From an uncultured Rhodobacter sp. (GTDB lineage: Bacteria > Pseudomonadota > Alphaproteobacteria > Rhodobacterales > Rhodobacteraceae): a stretch of DNA of 21,079 nt. Of this stretch, positions 15,486 through 21,079 are shown in pieces. The notes beneath the pieces are model-generated. The model saw only the letters and a list, made by a program, of their open reading frames with translations, did no database searches and was not told where the DNA came from. The number at the start of each line of letters is the position of its first letter. Position 1 is the stretch's first letter. The stretch lies in assembly GCA_937901435.1 (NCBI GenBank), contig CALGTJ010000499.1, positions 1-21,079 on the forward strand, in the 5' to 3' direction. The translations under genes and the position numbers were made by a program.

Positions 15486-17320
15486 TTCTTTTTCTCTTTA
15501 CCGGTGTCCTTGGCCGCATCTTTAGGGGTGCGTTTGAAGCCGCCCTTGATGTTGCCAAAAACGTCAGGCTTGTACCCTTGCGAGCGCATGATCAGATACT
15601 GCTGCGTAAAGGTGATCGTATTGTTGGCGATCCAGTATACCACCAAACCACTGGCAAAGCTGCCCAGCATGAACATGAACACCCAAGGCATCCACGCAAA
15701 AATCATTGCCTGTGTCGGATCGGTTGGGGCCGGGTTCAGTTTTTGCTGCAACCACATCGAAATGCCCAGAAGGATCGGCAGCACGCCAAGGCTGAGGATA
15801 AAGAACAGCGAACCGGGTTCTGGCGTGGCGTAAGGCAAGAGGCCAAAGAGGTTCAGGATAGAGCTTGGGTCGGGCGCGCTCAGGTCTTTGATCCAACCAA
15901 ACCAAGGGGCGTGACGCAGTTCGATGGTGACAAAGATCACCTTGTAGAGCGAAAAGAAGATCGGAATTTGCAACAGGATTGGCAAACAACCAGAGGCGGG
16001 GTTCACCTTTTCCTTCTTGTAAAGCTCCATCATCTCTTTTTGTAGCTTCTGACGATCGTCGCCGGCCTTTTCCTTGATCTTCTCCATTTGCGGTTGAAGT
16101 TCTTTCATCTTCGCCATGGAGACATAAGATTTATAGGCCAGCGGGAAGAGCAGCGCCTTGATCAAAAGGGTGAGGCCGATAATCGACCAGCCCATGTTCC
16201 CGATCAATGCGTTCAACCAGTGAAGAACAAAGAAAATCGGCTTGGTCAGGAAAAAGAACCAACCCCAGTCGATGCTATCGATAAAGCGGTAGATGCCATC
16301 GTTTCTCTCGTAATTGCGAATGGTTTCCCATTCCTTGGCCCCCACAAACAGCTGGCTGTTGGCACTGCCCGAGGCTCCGTTGGCAATTTCCATCGTTTGC
16401 TGGCGGGCTTCGGCCATGTAAATGTCACGGACAGGATCGTATTTCAGCACAGAGGTGAACGGCGCCTCAGATGGCGGGATTAGGGTCGTCATCCAGAAGT
16501 GATCGGTAAAGCCGAGCCAGCCGTTCGCGGCCACATCAACAACCTCGGTTGAGGCTCCCCATCGCTCATCCGCGCCAAAATCGCGCAGGTCGCCATAGTC
16601 GAACTCGTCAAGGGTCTCGCCGGACTGGCGGATGGCCCCTTCGTGAATGATGAAAAAGCCAGAAAGATCCGTCGGTTCGCCTTGGCGGCGCAGCGAGCCG
16701 TAGGGCGCAAGCCGCACCGGCGCACCGGTTGCGTTCTCAACAGTCTGTGTCACGGAGAACATAAACTTGTCATCGACAGCGATTGTGCGTTTGAACGTCA
16801 AACCCTTCCCATTGTCCCAGCTCAGGGTCAGGGGTGTGGTTTCAGTCAAAGTTGCACCCTCGGCAGCAGCCCAGATTGTTTGAGCGCCGGGGACGTCTTC
16901 CCATGTAAGACCGCTGCCGGGGGCCCAGCCATAGAGCGCATAATAGGCTTCGGCCACACCTGTGGGTTTGAGCAGGGTCACATTCGGGCTGTCGCGGTCA
17001 AGAGTCTCGCGGTATTCATTCAAAGAGATCTCATCAATGCGCCCCCCTGCCAATGAGATCGATCCAGTCAAGCTATCCGTCGCAATAGCAAGGCGTGGGG
17101 CATCGGCAACCACGGTCTCTGCCGGTTCGTTGGACTGACCGGCGGCCTGTTCCGCTGCAGGGCCTGCCGGCACGGGTCCTGTGCCAGCCACATCCGCGAC
17201 ACCGGCGGCCGGTTGATCGACGGGCACCGGTGGTTCCGGCGGGAACAAAAGGAACCAACCCAGTATCACCAGGAAACTCAAGGCCGTGGCCAGGATGAGA
17301 TTCTTGTTATTTTCGTCCAT
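15482..17320 (-). CDS. yidC: Membrane protein insertase YidC
   Basis: YidC inserts and folds inner-membrane proteins, alone or with SecYEG. The 612-residue protein has an N-terminal membrane anchor (7-26) and a Pro/Ala-rich linker (28-75). The large periplasmic domain runs from about 78 to 345. The conserved five-segment insertase core runs from about 350 to 575, including SMAKMKELQPQM at 401-412 and NPASGCLPILLQIPIFFSLYKVI at 440-462. Lys388 lies where E. coli has the groove arginine 366. The lysine-rich tail ends KEKKK. The length is normal for the gram-negative type. The start at 17320 gives a typical MDENNKN N-terminus. A 224-nt gap separates it from the upstream EAL gene, so it likely has its own promoter. 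Confidence 0.97.
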   Translation of the reverse strand: MDENNKNLILATALSFLVILGWFLLFPPEPPVPVDQPAAGVADVAGTGPVPAGPAAEQAAGQSNEPAETVVADAPRLAIATDSLTGSISLAGGRIDEISLNEYRETLDRDSPNVTLLKPTGVAEAYYALYGWAPGSGLTWEDVPGAQTIWAAAEGATLTETTPLTLSWDNGKGLTFKRTIAVDDKFMFSVTQTVENATGAPVRLAPYGSLRRQGEPTDLSGFFIIHEGAIRQSGETLDEFDYGDLRDFGADERWGASTEVVDVAANGWLGFTDHFWMTTLIPPSEAPFTSVLKYDPVRDIYMAEARQQTMEIANGASGSANSQLFVGAKEWETIRNYERNDGIYRFIDSIDWGWFFFLTKPIFFVLHWLNALIGNMGWSIIGLTLLIKALLFPLAYKSYVSMAKMKELQPQMEKIKEKAGDDRQKLQKEMMELYKKEKVNPASGCLPILLQIPIFFSLYKVIFVTIELRHAPWFGWIKDLSAPDPSSILNLFGLLPYATPEPGSLFFILSLGVLPILLGISMWLQQKLNPAPTDPTQAMIFAWMPWVFMFMLGSFASGLVVYWIANNTITFTQQYLIMRSQGYKPDVFGNIKGGFKRTPKDAAKDTGKEKKK

Positions 17321-17499
17321 TCGGACACCACCAATTTGCTGCTCTGAGATCAGAGGTGGTTCAACAGGGCAAGGCCCAAAAGGTCAAGGGGCAAGAACCC
17401 GGCAAATGGCCCCAAAGGCGCTGAATCACCTATATTTTCGGTTAAATCTGCGAAACTGTCGCAACATGGCGGTCCCGGCGTTGTGACAAGCCGCGATAA

Positions 17500-17514
17500 T
17501 GATTGCTGCAATCA
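17500..17514. promoter_or_regulatory. Near-palindrome in the yidC upstream region
   Basis: TGATTGC at 17500-17506 and GCAATCA at 17508-17514 form a perfect 7-bp inverted repeat around one T, with outer GCGA/TCGC ends at 17493-17496 and 17517-17520. It lies between the EAL gene stop and yidC. The same TGATTGC half-site occurs twice before the EAL gene. It could be an operator or a small hairpin. The rest of the 224-nt gap shows no gene; a weak TATAGG box lies near 17430 on the minus strand. Confidence 0.4.
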
Positions 17515-17544
17515 GTTCGCGCTCTGGTCCGTGATCGGAATGGC

Positions 17545-19098
17545 TTAGCCGGTCCTTCGGCGTATCTTGGTCTGCTCGATCAGTTTGCCACGATAGGTTT
17601 TCATCCAATCCAGCGTGTCTGCAAAGCACATCGGTTTTGCAATATTATACCCCTGCACATGACCGCAGCCAAGTTGCGCCAGAAGCGTATGTTCACCTGC
17701 GGTTTCGACGCCTTCGGCCAGAGTTTCGACGCCCAGACGCTCTGCCATTTCCAGGATCGCTGTCAGCATTTGTTGTTGTTGGCGATCCGTATCAACATTG
17801 ATGACAAAGCTTCGGTCGATCTTGATACGGCGGACAGAGAACCGCCGGATGTTTGCGATCGAGGCATGTCCAGTGCCAAAGTCGTCCAAATCGATGCCGC
17901 AACCCAATTCCGCCAAACGCGCGATGTTGCGCGTGATCATGTCATTGTCAGAGCGGGCAATGACTGTTTCCAGCACCTCGACTGAGAGCTGTGAAGGCGC
18001 AAGGTCAAAGCGGTCCAATTCCCAACGGATTTTTTCGCACAGGTGAGGGTTGGATAATTCTTCGCCAGAGAAATTGACACCCACTTGAGGGACATTGTGC
18101 TTGGCGCTGGCCCATTTTTGCATGGCTGTCAGCGAATGAAATAAAATGATCTCGCTCAAGCGCTCATTCAGACCCGCAGTGGCGATGCCGGGTAGAAAGG
18201 CACCGGGAAGAATCACCCCGCGATCGGGATGCTCCCAGCGGGCCAAAGCCTCCATCCCGCTGATTTCCCCTGTGTCTGTTGAGAGTTGTGGCTGAAACCA
18301 AGGTGTAATCTGCCCACATTCCAACGCTTGCGCCACTTCACCGACCAATCCCGCCCGTTGGATCTTCTTGCGGCGCGGTTGTGGCGAATATGCTCGGATC
18401 GCGCCCACACCGCTGGACTGTGCATCAGCTAGCGCGACTTCTGCGGATTCTAGACAAATAAGCCCATTTTTTTCGGATGCGCGCCGTGGAATGCAGAATC
18501 CGACTGATGCCGTCAGAAAAATGCGTAATCCGTCTAAGATCAGTGGTTTGGCAATCGCGGCTTGCAGGCTGGCCGAGATCTGGATCAGGCTTTCCAGATC
18601 AAGCCGCTGGGCGGGTGCCAAGGCGATGCCAAACATTCCACCGTCATTGCGAACAGCGATATCGCCTTCGCGCAAAGCGCCTTTGATCCGCTCACCGACT
18701 TGCATCAGGATTGTATCTGACGCGACGGTGCCAAATTGTTCTTGATATTGTGAAAAATCATCAATTTCCAAGGCAATCGCAGCCGTTCTAAGCCCTGTTT
18801 CAGGCTCTTTGCAGAATGCCTGATCCAATGCGGTCACCAATGCGTCTCTCAGCGGTAGCTTTGTCACCGGGTCCACAGGTCCGATTGCGGCGCGTGGGGA
18901 CGGTACGGGCGTAAAGAAATTGACCAAACCGAGCATGGCAGGGATAATTATGGCCATGAACAACAACACACCCTCGCCGCCGTACCAATAGCCGCCCAGT
19001 GTCAGCGCGGGAATAAAGGCAAGAATTTGCGGTCCTACAAGAACCGTTTTCGCGGATTGCCGAATATGGCTGAGATGCCTGCCAAGTGTCTGACGCAT
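17545..19098 (-). CDS. Membrane-anchored GGDEF/EAL protein, predicted c-di-GMP phosphodiesterase
   Basis: The 517-residue protein has two N-terminal membrane segments (about 17-37 and 43-63), then a GGDEF-like domain (about 75-240) and an EAL domain (about 250-500). The GGDEF site is degenerate: DGGMF at 152-156 lacks both acidic catalytic residues, so cyclase activity is unlikely. An RxxD inhibitory-site motif (143-146, REGD) is kept at the correct 5-residue spacing. The EAL domain looks active: E283 in MEALARW, N342 in NFSGEEL, E374 in EVLE, D405-D406 in DLDDFGTG, K426 in IKID, E462/E465 in AEGVE and Q482 in VQGY. It probably degrades c-di-GMP at the inner membrane. The ATG has a GGGGGA ribosome binding site. 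Parts are AT-rich (42% GC by hand count at 18721-18780). Confidence 0.92.
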   Translation of the reverse strand: MRQTLGRHLSHIRQSAKTVLVGPQILAFIPALTLGGYWYGGEGVLLFMAIIIPAMLGLVNFFTPVPSPRAAIGPVDPVTKLPLRDALVTALDQAFCKEPETGLRTAAIALEIDDFSQYQEQFGTVASDTILMQVGERIKGALREGDIAVRNDGGMFGIALAPAQRLDLESLIQISASLQAAIAKPLILDGLRIFLTASVGFCIPRRASEKNGLICLESAEVALADAQSSGVGAIRAYSPQPRRKKIQRAGLVGEVAQALECGQITPWFQPQLSTDTGEISGMEALARWEHPDRGVILPGAFLPGIATAGLNERLSEIILFHSLTAMQKWASAKHNVPQVGVNFSGEELSNPHLCEKIRWELDRFDLAPSQLSVEVLETVIARSDNDMITRNIARLAELGCGIDLDDFGTGHASIANIRRFSVRRIKIDRSFVINVDTDRQQQQMLTAILEMAERLGVETLAEGVETAGEHTLLAQLGCGHVQGYNIAKPMCFADTLDWMKTYRGKLIEQTKIRRRTG

Positions 19099-19156
19099 AT
19101 GGTGTCCCCCGTAGGTTTGACGCCTGATTGCGCCGGAATTACGGAGGTAACGCTAG

Positions 19157-19173
19157 GCAATCGGGGTGATTGC
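19157..19173. promoter_or_regulatory. Inverted repeat upstream of the EAL gene
   Basis: GCAATC at 19157-19162 and GATTGC at 19168-19173 are a 6-bp dyad around GGGGT. The 9-mer TGATTGCGC occurs at 19167-19175 and again at 19125-19133, exactly 42 bp apart (four helical turns). Both lie in the 97-nt gap between ttcA and the EAL gene, a sensible place for a regulator. The binding protein is unknown. Confidence 0.35.
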
Positions 19174-19195
19174 GCGGTTAATAAGGGGCCACAAT

Positions 19196-20059
19196 TTACT
19201 TAGGATTGTTCAGAAAATCGTCCGGTGCTTTGGCCGAGGTGAGTTCTAGTCCGGCAAAATCAAAGAGCTTTGGGTCCAACAGATGCGATGGGCGGGCATT
19301 CATCAGAGCGCGAAACATGACCCGCCGCCGACCCGGGCTGTTCCTTTCACAGCCGTCCAGAATCGCCTTGACCTGCTGCCGTTGCAGGCCATCTTGGCTG
19401 CCGCATAAGTCACAGGGAATAATGGGATAATTCATCGCGGCGGCAAAGCGTTCACAATCTGCCTCGGCCACATGGGCCAAAGGTCGATAAAGGAACAGAT
19501 CGCCCTCTTCATTGACCAGTTTTGGCGGCATCGTGGCAAGTCGACCGCCGTGGAACAGGTTCATTAAAAAAGTCTCTAGAATGTCGTCACGGTGGTGACC
19601 AAGAACCACGGCGCTACAGCCTTCTTCACGCGCGATTCGATAGAGATTTCCGCGCCGCAGCCGGGAACAGAGCGCGCAAAAGGTGCGACCCTGAGGTGTT
19701 TTGTCCATCACGATCGAATAGGTGTCCTGATACTCGATTCGATGGGGAACGCCCATTTTCACCAGAAATTCAGGCAAGACCGTCGCAGGAAACCCCGGTT
19801 GACCCTGATCCAGATTGCAGGCCAACAGCTCGACCGGCAATAGTCCGCGCCATTGTAACTCGTGCAAAACGGCCAGCAACGTATAACTGTCCTTGCCACC
19901 CGACAGGCAGACCAGCCAGCGCGCGCCGCGTTCGATCATACCGTATTGCTCTATCGCCTCGCGGGTGTCGCGCACGATCCGTTTGCGCAACTTCTTGAAT
20001 TCTGTCGTAGAGGGCGCGCCGTGAAACAGGGGATGGATGTCGTCGTGATCGTCAAGCAT
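19196..20059 (-). CDS. ttcA: tRNA 2-thiocytidine biosynthesis protein TtcA
   Basis: TtcA thiolates cytidine 32 in certain tRNAs using ATP and an iron-sulfur cluster. The 287-residue protein has the PP-loop [12 protein letters not shown] at 51-62 (SGGKDS 53-58), the cluster cysteines in [12 protein letters not shown] (Cys128 and Cys131), and the third in PCDLCGSQ (Cys216, with Cys219 also present). It also has [19 protein letters not shown] at 154-172, typical of the family. The length is normal. GAGGA lies about 9 nt upstream of the ATG. It follows yidD by 32 nt and is probably in the rpmH-rnpA-yidD transcript. Confidence 0.96.
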   Translation of the reverse strand: MLDDHDDIHPLFHGAPSTTEFKKLRKRIVRDTREAIEQYGMIERGARWLVCLSGGKDSYTLLAVLHELQWRGLLPVELLACNLDQGQPGFPATVLPEFLVKMGVPHRIEYQDTYSIVMDKTPQGRTFCALCSRLRRGNLYRIAREEGCSAVVLGHHRDDILETFLMNLFHGGRLATMPPKLVNEEGDLFLYRPLAHVAEADCERFAAAMNYPIIPCDLCGSQDGLQRQQVKAILDGCERNSPGRRRVMFRALMNARPSHLLDPKLFDFAGLELTSAKAPDDFLNNPK

Positions 20060-20091
20060 GGCGCGGGTTCCTCAAGATCGGGGCGGATGGC

Positions 20092-20313
20092 TTAATCAGG
20101 GACATTATCAATGCCTTGCCCGCCAAAAGGGTGACAGCGCATCACTCGGCGCAGTGTCAGCCACGCCCCTTTGAGGCCGCCGTGTTTTTCAAGAGCTTCA
20201 AGAGCATAGGCAGAGCACGTGGGGTGATAGCGACAGTTGAAACCGACATAGGACGAAAATGTCTTGCGATAGGCGCGCACTGGCAGGGAAAAGACCCATG
20301 CAAGCGGGGTCAT
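20092..20313 (-). CDS. yidD: Membrane protein insertion efficiency factor YidD
   Basis: YidD is a small amphipathic inner-membrane-associated protein that aids YidC-dependent insertion. From the ATG at 20313 it has 73 residues with FNCRYHPTCSAYALEAL (26-42) and MRCHPFGGQGIDNVP (58-72), both hallmarks of the family. This start overlaps the rnpA stop in an ATGA junction and is preferred over an in-frame ATG at 20340, which would add nine residues lying inside rnpA. In many bacteria it lies directly beside yidC; here ttcA and the EAL gene separate them. Confidence 0.94.
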   Translation of the reverse strand: MTPLAWVFSLPVRAYRKTFSSYVGFNCRYHPTCSAYALEALEKHGGLKGAWLTLRRVMRCHPFGGQGIDNVPD

Positions 20314-20714
20314 TTGCCGTGAACCTTGCGCAGGGCCCATTTCAGGTCGGCTTGCATCTGCTCGAACGGGTAGACGCCAGTCACGCCGGCACGGCCAATA
20401 AGGACATAGTCCCAGCCGGGTTTGCCGTATTGCTGCAGGCCGAGGCGCGCCACTTCTCTCATCCGGCGTTTTGCCCGGTTGCGGGCGACGGCGTTGCCAA
20501 CCTTTTTCGAGCAGGTAAACCCGACGCGCACGCCCTCCACAGTTTCCGCATCAGAACGCTGACGCGCCTGAAGGATAAAACTGGTGGTGACCCAGCGCAA
20601 TGACCGCGCCGCCCGCAAGAAATCAGCGCGTTTGCGCATGACGTCCGGACGAACGGGAACCGCCGACGGCGTCGCGGCCACGGCGCTTGCCATCGATGCC
20701 CCCGGCGGTGTCAT
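20310..20714 (-). CDS. rnpA: Ribonuclease P protein component
   Basis: This is the protein subunit of RNase P, which matures the 5' ends of tRNAs with the catalytic RNA. The 134-residue protein has the core RADFLRAARS at 29-38, the FTCSKKVGNAVARNRAKRRMRE segment across 66-87 with the RNR motif at 78-86, and the typical DYVLIGRAGV. The N-terminal about 25 Ala/Pro/Val-rich residues extend beyond the E. coli protein, and similar extensions are seen in alphaproteobacteria. AAAGG about 9 nt before 20714 supports that start; a Met at residue 26 is a weaker alternative. It lies 22 nt after rpmH and overlaps yidD by 4 nt. Confidence 0.95.
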   Translation of the reverse strand: MTPPGASMASAVAATPSAVPVRPDVMRKRADFLRAARSLRWVTTSFILQARQRSDAETVEGVRVGFTCSKKVGNAVARNRAKRRMREVARLGLQQYGKPGWDYVLIGRAGVTGVYPFEQMQADLKWALRKVHGK

Positions 20715-20736
20715 AGCAATAGCCTTTCGGCCAATC

Positions 20737-20871
20737 TTACGCGGACAGCGACTTCCGACCCTTGCAACGACGGGCGTTCAGGATCTTGCGGCCAGCTTTG
20801 GTCGCCATGCGTGCGCGAAAGCCGTGGCGCCGCTTGCGGACCAGATTGGATGGTTGAAATGTGCGTTTCAT
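20737..20871 (-). CDS. rpmH: 50S ribosomal protein L34
   Basis: L34 is a very small, basic large-subunit protein. Translating the minus strand from the ATG at 20871 gives 44 residues: [20 protein letters not shown] to position 20, then [20 protein letters not shown] and SLSA, then TAA. The length and pattern are exactly the family's. Position 36 is Cys, where Arg or Ala is more familiar in this stretch. The gene precedes rnpA as in nearly all bacteria. A sigma70-like promoter lies about 70-100 nt upstream. Confidence 0.97.
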   Translation of the reverse strand: MKRTFQPSNLVRKRRHGFRARMATKAGRKILNARRCKGRKSLSA

Positions 20872-20942
20872 CGCGTCTCTCCGTCAGGTTCGACCCAAAC
20901 CATTCTTCGGTTCAAAGGCCTGTCATCTCGTTCGAAGCCCGG

Positions 20943-20971
20943 TCAATAGGGTGTGCCCAAAGCCTTGTCAA
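20943..20971 (-). promoter_or_regulatory. Promoter of the rpmH-rnpA-yidD unit
   Basis: On the minus strand a perfect TTGACA (20966-20971) is followed after 17 nt by TATTGA (20943-20948), which matches the -10 consensus at 3 of 6 positions. Transcription would start near 20936, leaving a leader of about 65 nt. The consensus -35 and ideal spacing suit a strongly expressed ribosomal protein gene. The remaining sequence up to 21079 shows no gene I can support. Confidence 0.65.
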
Positions 20972-21079
20972 TTGAGACTGATAGGGAATGTTTCAGGTTT
21001 TTGTGCTGAATGTCATGTTTTAACGGCTAACCCGGATTATTCATCGAGGCGAGGGTGTGTGATGGCGGCGGTAGCGTAA

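Noticed and set aside
14784..15833. A 349-codon open frame on the plus strand opposite the MOSC gene and the end of yidC
   Set aside because: Antisense to two well-supported genes and without recognisable protein features.
20872..21079. Plus-strand open frame running to the right edge, and a tiny ATG frame at 21062
   Set aside because: The first overlaps the rpmH start and promoter region and has no family features; the second is only five codons.
1..21079. CRISPR arrays, insertion sequences, prophage, tRNA or rRNA genes, replication origin
   Set aside because: I searched by eye for spaced direct repeats, transposase motifs, terminal inverted repeats, cloverleaf-like segments and DnaA-box clusters near rpmH and found none that hold up.

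Overview
The window is chromosomal core DNA from an alphaproteobacterium, most likely a marine Rhodobacterales (Roseobacter-group) species. Four things point there: an ATP12-type F1-ATPase assembly factor, a Bzt/Aap-type general amino-acid ABC transporter, a ribosomal alpha operon without rpsD between rpsK and rpoA, and an rpmH-rnpA-yidD...yidC-MOSC-engB-argB gene order. Most genes are GC-rich and tightly packed. Every coding assignment below comes from reading motifs; no database search was possible.

Layout. (1) 1-2640, + strand: the end of the ribosomal protein supercluster, rpsM-rpsK-rpoA-rplQ, closed by a clear intrinsic terminator at 2607-2636. (2) 2679-6151, + strand: a compact housekeeping run, rarA, crcB/fluC, an RluA-family pseudouridine synthase and an ATP12 chaperone; the last three are joined by 4-nt ATGA overlaps. 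(3) 6160-10996, + strand: a regulated leader with dyads and overlapping sigma70-like and sigma54-like promoter candidates, followed by the four-gene amino-acid uptake operon aapJQMP (bztABCD). It has a strong hairpin after the binding-protein gene and an intrinsic terminator at the end. (4) 10996-12460: a small SixA-type histidine phosphatase (-) and, divergent from it, a visibly AT-richer SAM methyltransferase gene (+) that looks like an accessory insertion. (5) 12502-20971, all - strand: read in transcription order, rpmH, rnpA, yidD, ttcA, a membrane-anchored GGDEF/EAL protein, yidC, a MOSC protein, engB, argB and an 8-cysteine ferredoxin-like protein.

How the parts relate. Region 1 makes ribosome and RNA polymerase subunits. 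Region 5 combines ribosome assembly (rpmH, engB), tRNA maturation (rnpA, ttcA) and membrane-protein insertion (yidD, yidC), with argB starting arginine synthesis. Region 3 imports glutamate/glutamine-type amino acids. The accessory parts are the methyltransferase and the c-di-GMP-type signalling gene between ttcA and yidC.

I see no CRISPR array, insertion sequence, prophage, tRNA or rRNA gene, and no convincing new multi-gene system. The points most worth checking are the EAL protein, whose GGDEF site is degenerate but whose inhibitory RxxD site is kept; the repeated TGATTGC motifs around that gene; the sigma54-like element before the amino-acid operon; the tail-less GC hairpins in intergenic gaps; and unusual details such as the TTG start of rpsM and a cysteine in ribosomal protein L34. 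No gene-free stretch exceeds about 230 bases.
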